Of a stretch of 64,000 nucleotides of DNA, positions 35,754 to 44,262 are shown piece by piece. Below the pieces are notes generated by a model. That model saw only the letters and a list, made by a program, of their open reading frames with translations. It had not been told where the DNA came from and did no database searches. A program made the translations under genes and the position numbers. Position 1 is the first letter of the stretch. Each line of letters starts with the position of its first letter. This stretch comes from JABDFW01 sp035550215 (GTDB taxonomy: Bacteria; Bacteroidota; Bacteroidia; Chitinophagales; Chitinophagaceae), in the NCBI GenBank assembly GCA_035550215.1, contig DASZPM010000011.1, forward strand, positions 62,001-126,000, read 5' to 3'.

Positions 35754-36554
35754 TTATATGCTTTTAATAGACACCGTAACGGTACCGTAATTATCTGTCA
35801 GCCCGGGGCCGTAAATACCGCTTAGGTCATCGTTTATCACCAATTGCAGCAAGCCTGTTAAACCTTGCGGCACATTGGCGCCAAACCCAACCAGGAATGC
35901 TGTGCCGTTTACACTGCCAATTAATGCACCTTCATTAGCCCCCGGCAAAGCATACCCTTCTTTTCCAATATAATTTGGGTTACCTGCCGCGTTTACCAGG
36001 CCTGTATCGGGGTTGGCGGTCCACTCGCCGCTAAGATAAGTAATGGCAATAGCGCCGGGGCCAACAGTTACACCTGTTGATTGCCAGGTTATGTTGGCCT
36101 GTACTGTAAATTGTACATCAGTACCGTATAGCTGCGCTATGGCCGCATCAACATCCGCCTGGCTAAAACCAGCAGAATACAGTGCAGCGCGCATCGGGAT
36201 TGCATCAAGTCCGGGATAGAGGCTTGGGTCAAACAATAACGTTCCCAACCCAAATGCCGTTGTTGCGGGGAAACCATATTCTGTGCCCTGCGCAACAAAA
36301 TTGGGGTCATTGAGGTATAATTTCAGGCTTTGCGCCAGCAACAGTGGGGTAAGCTGTTGTGACGTTGGGTCGCTTACAGCCAAAGGCACAATGGCAGGAC
36401 CATGCCCGCCCACCATGCCGGGTATGGCCATTGCTTCCATGGGCGCCATAGCGCCTGCTTTTGGCGCCGGGCTTTTTTCCGACGCAATTACCTTATCCAC
36501 TTCAGCTTTATATTGTTTTACTTCTTTCTCAATTTTCCTTAATGAACGTTTCAT
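35754..36554 (-). CDS. Protein with C-terminal LecA/PA-IL-like lectin domain
   Basis: A 266-residue protein. Residues 1-25 form a charged coiled-coil-like helix (KIEKEVKQYKAEVDKVI), 30-60 an Ala/Pro/Gly/Met-rich linker, and 65-145 a helical region. Residues about 150-266 resemble the calcium-dependent galactophilic lectin LecA: ITWQSTGVTVGPGAIAITYLSGEW, EGALIGSVNG, and a C-terminal INDDLSGIYGPGLTDNYGTV that parallels the LecA calcium loop (an Asp-containing ND followed by paired DN). No signal peptide is evident, as is also true of LecA. It lies 25 bp after the 1382-codon gene on the same strand. The lectin match is from memory of LecA; a structure comparison would settle it. Confidence 0.7.
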   Translation of the reverse strand: MKRSLRKIEKEVKQYKAEVDKVIASEKSPAPKAGAMAPMEAMAIPGMVGGHGPAIVPLAVSDPTSQQLTPLLLAQSLKLYLNDPNFVAQGTEYGFPATTAFGLGTLLFDPSLYPGLDAIPMRAALYSAGFSQADVDAAIAQLYGTDVQFTVQANITWQSTGVTVGPGAIAITYLSGEWTANPDTGLVNAAGNPNYIGKEGYALPGANEGALIGSVNGTAFLVGFGANVPQGLTGLLQLVINDDLSGIYGPGLTDNYGTVTVSIKSI

Positions 36555-36579
36555 GTTGACTTCATTTAAATGTTAGAAA

Positions 36580-39500
36580 TTACCCCTTGAAAGAGGCTTT
36601 AAGCGCGTCAGTCACCTGCAGGGCATTCAACACCGGAAATTGCACCTTAAGGGACGTGGTTACGTCCGGTACCTGGTACCCGGCTTTGGCAAGGGCCACT
36701 GTAAAAGCTGTATAATCGATGCCCGGGAAACTTTGTACGAGGCCCTGCCCTGTTTGTACCACGGTTAACCCCCTGCTGTAGCAGGCAGCGGCAAAACCGT
36801 TTGCATCCAAAAAGCCAAATCCGGCTTTTAATGCATCGGTAACCTGCAAAGCTGTAAGATATGTAAACTGTTGCGCAAGGGTTGTTGTAACGTCCGCAAT
36901 GGTATAGCCCGCAGTGGCAAGCGCCCCGGTAAAATCCATGAAGCCTGTGCCGGGAAAAGTCTTCAGCAGGGCAGCACCTGCGTCCGCAGCGTTCATGCCG
37001 CTGTCATAACATGCTTTGGCAAATGCTTTTATGTCCATCAACCCAAATGCTGCAATAAGCGCTTCCGCCAGCGATTTAGCCTCCAGGGTTGGATATTCCT
37101 GTTTTAAAGCAAGCACAACATCCCGCAGAATATAACCAGCTTTCGCCATTGCCGTGGCAAATACGGCAGCGCTACCCGTTGGAAATGCTGTATGAATAAT
37201 GGAAGCCGTTACAAGCGCAGTACAGCCTTTGTTGTAGCAGGCAAGGGCTAAAGCATCTATGTCAACCGGGTTTATGGCAACAGCCCTCGCATCACTCCAG
37301 TTACTTTGTATAACCGTGTCATCGCCCGCGGCCAGCAGGTAAGCGGATGCATTCCCTGCCGGGAATGCTGACACAACAACATTACCCAGCAGGCCTGTGG
37401 TATTAATGGCAGCATCATAAGTATCCAGCGTGACTTTCAAAGTGTACCCGGTTGCCTGGTTAATGGCCTGCCACGCAGCGGTGACAAGGTTGTTATCAAA
37501 TGACGCTGTATCTATCACCGGTGTATCTAAACGCAGAATGACGGAAGAAGATACTCCCAGGCTGCCCGCAATATGCGTAGCATCACCACTGGCCTGCACC
37601 CTTGCCACATAATGCCCACCGCCGCCGTTAAATGACGCAAGCGGGATGGCAATGCCTGCAACATCCTGGCCTGCCGGTGCAGAAGCAGCCGTAACCGGCG
37701 GGGTATCCATATTCGTTAATAAAATTTCATACCCGATATTACCCGGTACATTATCCCAGCCGATGGTAAATAACAACTGTGCATCGGAATAGCTGAAACT
37801 AATATTTTGTACCGCAGGGAATTTTTCAATTTGAACAGAGTTGGCCCATGCACCGGGGAGTTGAGAGGATGTTCCAGACGCTCTTACTCCCACACTGTAT
37901 TGCCCGGCCAATGTCAAATTGAATAAACACGAAGGCTGTGTCACGGTTACTGCTGGCTGCGCCGGCTGTCCCCCCAACAAAAGCTGGACATCAAAAGATG
38001 ACATTCCGCCTGCATCCCACCCTGCCTGCAGGTTTTCACCTGCAGGGTAAACCTGCAGGTTTGTTGGGGCAGCGGGTTTTACAATACCTGCCGCACTTTG
38101 GCCGTAAGCCCCGGGAATGTTTGCCGTACTGCCGGTAACCCTCACCCATGCAGTGTAGGTGCCTGCGGGCAGCGGTTCCGCCATGGTTCCCGCGTTATTG
38201 GTTGACGCTTGCAAATGCAGGTAATCAGCACCGTCTTTATACAGGATAATACCATAGCCGGCAGGTGCCTGTGCCGCTGCATCCCATGTAACAACAAGTG
38301 TGCCCGCAGAAGCATCAAAGCTTAGCAAAATCCCCGTAATTGCTCCCGGTTTATCAATTGTCTTTTGGCCCCAGGCGCCCTGTGTATCAGAGTTTGTTCC
38401 CCTCACCATGCCGGTATACGTACCTACCGGGCTATTATCGGGGTCAATGGGGAGGGAACCATTTAGTGCTGTGCCTTTCACGGGGCCAATTTCACTGCCG
38501 CCGGGCTGCGATACCTTATACTCGTAGTCACTAGCGTTTTGCAACGAATCCCAGGTGGCATTAAGGCTGTTGGTACTATAAGTTAGTGAAGTAACCGTAG
38601 CCTGCCCAATCCCTCCTCCCGGCGGGGGTGGAGGTGGTGGGGGCGGCGGAGGAGGCGGTGGAGGCGGAGGAGGGGGCGGCAAATCAGCCTGTACCATCTC
38701 CACGAAACCGTTTTGTTCCAGGCCCTGGCAAACCATCTTGGCGGCAATATCAAGCGCTTTTTGGGTGAATACAATGGCAAGTACTTTGGCCATTGCTGCT
38801 GCATTATCATACAACGCCTGCACAAACTGTTCAGGTATCGACGCGATAGCGTTAATAACCATGTCCGGCAGTTCTGACAACTTGGTCGCGGTTACTGCGA
38901 ATCTTAATTTCCCCGGAAAATCAACCACACCAAGTTGCTGGCCTACCGAAGAAATAGTAAATGAAATGGTCAATACAAAATACAGGTCGGTATCAGTTGT
39001 TTCAAAAGAAGGCGTTACAGTAAATTTTGTTTGTATGGCCTGTGATAATATTTCACCTGTAATGGCTGAGCAACCGCCTGCGCTGGTACTCGCCATCTGT
39101 TTTATGTACTTTATAAAATCCACCACATTTTGGTCTAGCAGGAAAGCAGGCCAGGAAGTAACCCGGAAGCCTTCAGACTTGCAGTAGCTTACCCCAAGGC
39201 TAACAGGCTGGTTATTAAAAATGGCATACTGCTGCGTTGTACTTATAGTGGCGGCTATTTTAATCTCTTTTGTAGCGGGGTTCGGGCGTGAGAGTGTTAC
39301 ATCCACATCAACGCCAAAGTCTTCCCCAAAAAACTGCAACCCGCTGTTAAATTCAAGGTAAGCGGGGCCGTCAGAAGGTTTGGAATCAAATGTTAGTACC
39401 GGGCCGCCGCTCGTATTTCCATTAGGGCCGGTAATTTGAAGTACGTAAACATTAATGGGGTTATTAAGCTGGATAGACGCTTTAACCCCCTGGTTGCCGA

Positions 39501-40728
39501 TATTGATATTGCCTGTAAAATCAATCGGTGTGTTCCAGATGGTAATTTCAACATTTGCATTTATCGTAAAACCATACTCATAGCTTATAGGGGTTATTGA
39601 AAGCGGCACAAGCTGGCCCTGGCTATTAATAATATTCAGGCCCGTGTTCTTAAGTTTTGCTATATCATAACCGTCTTTAAGATAATATATGCTGCTGCCT
39701 GCTTTAAAAACTATGTCAATAAAATCGGTTGGCCAACTAAAGCCGCTGATGGAGTTATTAAAAATATCACCAATATCAAGGTCGCCGTTAATAATCAGCA
39801 CTGCCAATACCGGCGTTGAATCTTCCATGTATATCGCGCCCGTAAGGCTAAGGGGCTGGTAATTGATAATACCCTGGAACCAGAAAAGATGGCTAATGCC
39901 GGTGGTTGTGTCCAGTTGGCGGAGTATGGCAAACTGGAGGTTTAAAAAATCCACACCCGGCATGCTGCCTGCACCAAAAGGGTCGGTTACGTTTTTGCCA
40001 GGTGAGCTGACATCAAGAGAGAGTGCTGCGAACACCTGCTGATTTTGCTTGGTAACAATGCCGTTAAATAAAAACTGGTTATCAAAAACATTAACAGACA
40101 ATTGCCCCTGCATTGAATAAAAGACCGTATCGCTCAGGGTATATTGTAAGGCTATTTTCTTAAAAGAGAAAGTATTAAATAAAGTAAAATCAGGCAGTAT
40201 TGCAGAATACATACTCGTTTTTACCTCGCTGGCATTATAATAAAAAGCATAAAGCTGAAGCTGCGTATTATCTCCCCCAAAAGAAATGATGGACTGCCCT
40301 ATGCTCCACGAAGCGCAGTCAATTATTGCCCAGAAACATACCAGGCTGTTTAATACTTTGTCCTTCCAGTCAGGGTTTTGGGGAAAAGGAATAGAAGGAA
40401 ATTGGTCTATCACCTGCTGGTAACTGGTGTCATCCGCCTTCAATTGGAAGAAGCCGGCATTTACTATGGGAATATGTAACCCCGGCAGGCCAAGATTAAA
40501 AGCATCATTCAGCAATACACCGATATCAAGGGGTTCGGAGCCCCCGTTTTGTTGGTCGGGAGGTATGTGAGCGTATATCAAAAAATAGCCGCTCGCAAAA
40601 CCTATTTTAGCTGAAAGAAGGCTGTTTAATTTATGGTTGCCAAAAATATTTCCATACCCTAACGTTCCTGACAGTAGGACTACCATTATTAATATAATTA
40701 TCCAGGCAAATAGTAAACCGCAGGGCAA
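36580..40728 (-). CDS. Giant multidomain protein: beta body, polyproline, Fn3-like, helical repeats
   Basis: I do not recognise a family for the whole. The frame starts with TTG 40728; ATG 40686 is the alternative. Parts visible, numbered from TTG: a hydrophobic segment at 6-26 (membrane anchor or signal); a beta-rich body to about 640 with no known motif; a helical stretch (IPEQFVQALYDNAAAMAKVL); 20 consecutive prolines at 684-703 encoded by all four codons; four or five Fn3-like beta-sandwich domains at about 710-1150; and three tandem 76-residue helical repeats at 1156-1382. Proline coding is not a slipped DNA repeat. The gene lies between a small beta protein and a lectin-like protein on the same strand. 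It may be a surface or envelope scaffold, but nothing in the sequence proves that. Confidence 0.85.
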   Translation of the reverse strand: MPCGLLFAWIIILIMVVLLSGTLGYGNIFGNHKLNSLLSAKIGFASGYFLIYAHIPPDQQNGGSEPLDIGVLLNDAFNLGLPGLHIPIVNAGFFQLKADDTSYQQVIDQFPSIPFPQNPDWKDKVLNSLVCFWAIIDCASWSIGQSIISFGGDNTQLQLYAFYYNASEVKTSMYSAILPDFTLFNTFSFKKIALQYTLSDTVFYSMQGQLSVNVFDNQFLFNGIVTKQNQQVFAALSLDVSSPGKNVTDPFGAGSMPGVDFLNLQFAILRQLDTTTGISHLFWFQGIINYQPLSLTGAIYMEDSTPVLAVLIINGDLDIGDIFNNSISGFSWPTDFIDIVFKAGSSIYYLKDGYDIAKLKNTGLNIINSQGQLVPLSITPISYEYGFTINANVEITIWNTPIDFTGNINIGNQGVKASIQLNNPINVYVLQITGPNGNTSGGPVLTFDSKPSDGPAYLEFNSGLQFFGEDFGVDVDVTLSRPNPATKEIKIAATISTTQQYAIFNNQPVSLGVSYCKSEGFRVTSWPAFLLDQNVVDFIKYIKQMASTSAGGCSAITGEILSQAIQTKFTVTPSFETTDTDLYFVLTISFTISSVGQQLGVVDFPGKLRFAVTATKLSELPDMVINAIASIPEQFVQALYDNAAAMAKVLAIVFTQKALDIAAKMVCQGLEQNGFVEMVQADLPPPPPPPPPPPPPPPPPPPPGGGIGQATVTSLTYSTNSLNATWDSLQNASDYEYKVSQPGGSEIGPVKGTALNGSLPIDPDNSPVGTYTGMVRGTNSDTQGAWGQKTIDKPGAITGILLSFDASAGTLVVTWDAAAQAPAGYGIILYKDGADYLHLQASTNNAGTMAEPLPAGTYTAWVRVTGSTANIPGAYGQSAAGIVKPAAPTNLQVYPAGENLQAGWDAGGMSSFDVQLLLGGQPAQPAVTVTQPSCLFNLTLAGQYSVGVRASGTSSQLPGAWANSVQIEKFPAVQNISFSYSDAQLLFTIGWDNVPGNIGYEILLTNMDTPPVTAASAPAGQDVAGIAIPLASFNGGGGHYVARVQASGDATHIAGSLGVSSSVILRLDTPVIDTASFDNNLVTAAWQAINQATGYTLKVTLDTYDAAINTTGLLGNVVVSAFPAGNASAYLLAAGDDTVIQSNWSDARAVAINPVDIDALALACYNKGCTALVTASIIHTAFPTGSAAVFATAMAKAGYILRDVVLALKQEYPTLEAKSLAEALIAAFGLMDIKAFAKACYDSGMNAADAGAALLKTFPGTGFMDFTGALATAGYTIADVTTTLAQQFTYLTALQVTDALKAGFGFLDANGFAAACYSRGLTVVQTGQGLVQSFPGIDYTAFTVALAKAGYQVPDVTTSLKVQFPVLNALQVTDALKASFKG
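36583..37263 (-). repeat. Three tandem 76-residue (228-bp) helical repeats
   Basis: Within the giant protein, the unit is aligned by D-x-x-A-x-A-x-A-C-Y-x-x-G at its start, a central T-F-P-G-like turn, K-A-G-Y-x-x-x-D-V-x-x-x-L in the middle and a final LQVTDALKAxF. Units span about residues 1156-1231, 1232-1307 and 1308-1382. Protein similarity is strong but the DNA has diverged, so this is an old duplication. It resembles other alpha-solenoid-like repeats but matches none I can name. Confidence 0.8.
38620..38679 (-). repeat. Tract encoding 20 consecutive prolines
   Basis: Sixty bases encode 20 Pro using CCG seven times, CCT six, CCA four and CCC three. Mixed codons mean that the tract is kept by selection on protein rather than by simple slippage. 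It separates the beta body from the Fn3-like domains, so it is probably a stiff polyproline-II spacer. Its translation would require EF-P. Confidence 0.9.
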
Positions 40729-40732
40729 AGCG

Positions 40733-40771
40733 TTTTATATAAGGTTGGGCAGGCGCCAACCTTATATAAAA
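40733..40771. promoter_or_regulatory. Perfect 16-bp inverted repeat with pseudoknot potential
   Basis: TTTTATATAAGGTTGG at 40733-40748 is exactly complementary to 40756-40771, with a 7-nt loop. The loop bases GCAGGC (40749-40754) are complementary to GCCTGC at 40774-40779, so the minus-strand RNA could form a pseudoknot. The element lies between the small beta-protein gene and the giant gene, ending 5 bp from the TTG start. The T-tract is on the wrong side for a simple terminator on the minus strand, so a translational or attenuation role is more likely. Confidence 0.7.
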
Positions 40772-40801
40772 CTGCCTGCAAAAAAACACAACGTCATTCA
40801 G

Positions 40802-41077
40802 CTATTGACTGCTGTCAGCAACCTTGATAGTTAAAGTCTCTACCACCCCTGTTTGCTGCAGTATGGCTGGCGGCGGAGTCAATTCAAGGCTGTAATTTGT
40901 TGAATCGCCAACTGACAGGTCCAGCAATGTTACAGGGCTTCCTGTTTTTGGTGTTTGTTCAACCGTGAATGTATAGGGGTTTGCCGGGGTAGGCGCCCCG
41001 TTGGGAATGGCAAGGCTTATGTCGTAAGTGTCGTCCCCAATGTTTAATGTGGCGGTAATGTTTGCGGAGAATGCCAT
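40802..41077 (-). CDS. Small beta-rich protein (91 aa), unknown
   Basis: A short cytosolic-looking protein (no signal peptide) beginning MAFSANITATLNIGDDTYDI. Alternating strands (YTFTVEQTP, VTLLDLSVGD, VETLTIKVAD) suggest one small beta-sandwich or barrel. I do not recognise a family. It is the first gene of a minus-strand run with the giant protein (73 bp downstream, across the 16-bp inverted repeat) and the lectin-like protein. It might be a structural subunit or partner of these, but only the gene order says so. Confidence 0.72.
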   Translation of the reverse strand: MAFSANITATLNIGDDTYDISLAIPNGAPTPANPYTFTVEQTPKTGSPVTLLDLSVGDSTNYSLELTPPPAILQQTGVVETLTIKVADSSQ

Positions 41078-41526
41078 AAAATGTAGGTTTTTGTTTTTAT
41101 GAATGTAGATTTCGGAAAATGAAAAGACAAAAGAGAATGGGTAATTGCAAGTGCTCCTGTACTGTATTATGCATAGCGGTGGCTTTGCACCCGCCCCGTA
41201 ACAATTTTAATACGGAACCGGTGCTGCAGTTAATTTAATTATAAAGCACGGGTATCAGTTAGCTTTCTACAGAGGTTGATTAAGCGTTTGCTTTTTCAAA
41301 TAATAATGCCGGCAAGCATACGCATAGTAAGATAGGAAATGTTTTTAAGCTTTGCAAGTAAAACGCAAATTATTTTATTGCGTACCCATCTAAAACAAAA
41401 CTGTTGCAGGCCATATTTATTAAAATTATTATATCAAACACATAATTGTTTTAAATTGCTGCCTGGAAGCCGTGCTGCCTGCGGTCTTTTCTAAACACTT
41501 TGTTGCTTAGCTGTAAATTCCTTCCA
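41078..41526. other. 449-bp divergent spacer; no gene seen
   Basis: The region separates the divergent small beta-protein and GH2 genes and must contain both promoters. No convincing ORF, hairpin or -7/-33 pair stands out. The right half, from about 41400, is AT-rich. Confidence 0.5.
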
Positions 41527-44166
41527 ATGAAAAAATTTTATTTTGCCATTATTGCCTTCATCCTTATTACAAATGCTTCTGCTCAAAAAACAATGGCCTT
41601 AAAAGCCGGGTGGGCCATGCAATCCTCCCTCGGCAATTCTATTAGCGGTGAGCAGGCCTCACAACCGGGTTATAAAACCACCGGCTGGTATAAGGTATCT
41701 GTACCAACCTCAATCATCGCCGGCTTATTGGCAAACCATGTATATGACTTTGACCCTTTTTACGATACTAACCTTGCGCGTATTGCGGGGCCGCAGTTTG
41801 ACACATCATGGTGGTTCAGGAAAGAATTTACTTTGCCGGCAGCGCAAACAGGAAAGAATGTTGTTATTACCATGCATGGCATAAATTACAAGGCTAATAT
41901 TTGGTTTAACGGCGCCTTAATAGCAGATACAGATTATGTAAAAGGCCCTTTTCGTTTTTTTGAATTTGACGTTACCAAATATGTAAAATTCGGCAGGCCT
42001 AATGTGCTGGCGGTGGAAGTTACAAGGCCGTTTAACCCTAACAGGCGCGGCGGCGACCTGGCTATTGATTACGCCGACTGGATACATTACCCCGCAGATT
42101 ACAACGGAGGCATAATAAATAACGTTACAGTAAATATGTATGATAAGGTGGCTGTACTGCACCCATTTGTAGAGACAAAGTTTGATTTGCCCTCGCTAAA
42201 AAACGCGCACCTTACGGTGTATGCTGACGTTGTGAATTATGCAGATAAGCCCGTTGATGCAGTGGTAAAAGGCAGGATTAATAAAGACATAACGTTCAGC
42301 CAAAAAGTGCACCTTGATGCAAAGCAACGCACCGAGGTACGGTTTACGCCGGAAGAATACACGCAATTAAATATAACCAATCCTAAAGTATGGTGGCCCT
42401 GGCAGTTTGGAAAACCCAACCTTAACCATATTGAAGTGAGCGCAGTGATAGGTGAAAAAACCAGCAATACTATTGCGGAGCACTTTGGCATCCGGGAAAT
42501 GACTTCACAGTTCATAACAAGTAATGCAAGGGAATTTATTGTAAACGGGAAACCAATGCTGATGCGGGGTGCAGCCTGGTCGCCCGACATTTTCCAGCGC
42601 AGGTCCGCAAAGCGCCAGGAGCAGGAAATGAAACTGGTGCGCGACATGAATATTAACCTTGTACGCAGCGAGGGAAAATTTGAGGATGATAATTTTTATG
42701 ACCTTTGTGATAAGAAAGGCTTTCTTGTAATGACTGGATGGATGTGCTGCGGTGCATGGCAGTACCCTGAAAGATGGACACCCGCCAAAAGGGTAGTTGC
42801 CATGGCATCAGACAGCAGCATGATGTACTGGCTGCGTAACCGTGCCTGCATTCTTACCTGGCTTAATGGCAGCGATATGCCGCCCCGCGATACCTCAGTT
42901 GAAAGGGACTACCTTACTATTGAGGCTAACCTGCATTTCCCCAACCCGATATTATCAACCGCCAATGGCAGCGATTCAAAAGTGTCGGGGCCAAGCGGCG
43001 TAAAAATGGCCGGCCCTTATGAATGGGTGCCACCATCCTACTGGGAACAAGATACAGATAAGGTTGGCGGCCCGTGGAGTTTTGCCACCGAAATATCTCC
43101 CGGCCCTGCCATACCGCCTTACGAGAGCCTGGTGAAATTCCTGCCGAAGGATTCAATATCAAATTCTTCCAAATCGTGGCAATACCATGCAGGCACCATG
43201 CAGTTTGGCAACACGAATATTTTTGATACAGCGTTATATGAACGCTATGGTACGCCGGTTAACATGAAAGATTATATAGAAAAAGCGCAGGCCCAAAATT
43301 ATGAGGCGGAAAGGGCAATGATGGAAGCGTATGGTTTATACAAACACAAAACCGCCACCGGTGTAGTGCAGTGGATGATGAGCAACCCGTGGCCCGGTAT
43401 TATATGGCACACGTATGACTACTACCTCTATCCTGCCGGCACCTATTTCGGCATGAAGAAATCGCTTGAACCGCTGCACGTGCAGTATTCCTATAAATCA
43501 AAGGAGGTTATTGTAAATAACTCCTTACTGAATACTGATAAGGGGCTGAAGGTAAAGGCTGATATCTATAATATTGATGGCGCTAAAAAATACTCAAACA
43601 CTGCAGAAGTTAACATTGGCAGCGACACGGTTGCCCGTTGCTTTGCAATTCCCGCGGTAGAGGGCCTGTCATCATCATATTTTTTACGCCTGCAGTTACT
43701 GGATAAAGCCGGTAAATCAAAGAGTATTAACTGGTATTGGCTTTCTTTAAAAAATGATGAACTTAATTTTGATAAATCAAAATGGTATTATACGCCTGAA
43801 TCATCATATACTGATTACACTGCGCTGCAGCAATTGCCTAAAACAACTATAACTGTAAGCAATACAACAATGCCCAAAACCGACAGTACAACACAGGTGG
43901 TAACGCTTACAAATGCCGGTAAAGCAGTAGCTTTTTTTGTGCACGTGCGGGTAACAAAGGGTAAGGGCGGCGATGATATATTGCCGGTAATTTTCAGCGA
44001 TAATTATATAAGCCTTGCACCCGGCGAAACCAGGCAGGTAACGGTAACATACAATAACAAAGATGCGGAAAACGCAACACCGTATTTTGTTATAGAAGGG
44101 TGGAATGTTGACACAAACACTTCAACGCAAACCGCCAACACAGCAGTTGTAGCAGCGAATAAATAA
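41527..44166 (+). CDS. GH2 exo-beta-D-glucosaminidase-type enzyme (CsxA-like), secreted
   Basis: GH2 enzyme of the glucosaminidase branch, which removes glucosamine from chitosan oligosaccharide ends. ATG 41527 gives the signal peptide (NASAQ, near residue 19). A jelly-roll sugar-binding domain (SWWFRKEFTLP, GINYKANIWFNG), an Ig-like domain and the barrel (MLMRGAAWSPDIFQR) follow. The usual GH2 acid/base NE is replaced by Ser-Asp in NGSDMPP (Asp450), and the nucleophile is Glu522 in SFATEIS. The spacing of 72 residues equals that of Asp469 and Glu541 in characterised CsxA. Length 879 residues is normal. Other CsxA-branch activities, such as mannosylglycoprotein endo-mannosidase, cannot be excluded. 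Confidence 0.88.
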   Translation: MKKFYFAIIAFILITNASAQKTMALKAGWAMQSSLGNSISGEQASQPGYKTTGWYKVSVPTSIIAGLLANHVYDFDPFYDTNLARIAGPQFDTSWWFRKEFTLPAAQTGKNVVITMHGINYKANIWFNGALIADTDYVKGPFRFFEFDVTKYVKFGRPNVLAVEVTRPFNPNRRGGDLAIDYADWIHYPADYNGGIINNVTVNMYDKVAVLHPFVETKFDLPSLKNAHLTVYADVVNYADKPVDAVVKGRINKDITFSQKVHLDAKQRTEVRFTPEEYTQLNITNPKVWWPWQFGKPNLNHIEVSAVIGEKTSNTIAEHFGIREMTSQFITSNAREFIVNGKPMLMRGAAWSPDIFQRRSAKRQEQEMKLVRDMNINLVRSEGKFEDDNFYDLCDKKGFLVMTGWMCCGAWQYPERWTPAKRVVAMASDSSMMYWLRNRACILTWLNGSDMPPRDTSVERDYLTIEANLHFPNPILSTANGSDSKVSGPSGVKMAGPYEWVPPSYWEQDTDKVGGPWSFATEISPGPAIPPYESLVKFLPKDSISNSSKSWQYHAGTMQFGNTNIFDTALYERYGTPVNMKDYIEKAQAQNYEAERAMMEAYGLYKHKTATGVVQWMMSNPWPGIIWHTYDYYLYPAGTYFGMKKSLEPLHVQYSYKSKEVIVNNSLLNTDKGLKVKADIYNIDGAKKYSNTAEVNIGSDTVARCFAIPAVEGLSSSYFLRLQLLDKAGKSKSINWYWLSLKNDELNFDKSKWYYTPESSYTDYTALQQLPKTTITVSNTTMPKTDSTTQVVTLTNAGKAVAFFVHVRVTKGKGGDDILPVIFSDNYISLAPGETRQVTVTYNNKDAENATPYFVIEGWNVDTNTSTQTANTAVVAANK

Positions 44167-44262
44167 GGGGCTATGTGTGGATTGAAATATTGAAAAGAAA
44201 ACGCCGGTATAAAGTCAGCGCAGTATCGCCGGGCGTGCTTGCCCTGCGCAATTGTTAGTTTC

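Noticed and set aside
38583..38825. An Arg-rich 80-codon minus-strand frame
   Set aside because: It is the polyproline region read in another frame, which explains its composition.
40733..40771. Simple Rho-independent terminator after the 91-codon gene
   Set aside because: The stem is strong, but on the minus strand it is not followed by a T-tract; the T-run lies on the 5' side.
36580..41077. Prophage or tail-fibre cluster
   Set aside because: Large repeat-rich proteins could suggest a tail module, but there is no integrase, terminase, capsid, sheath, baseplate or lysis gene, nor any attachment-site repeat.
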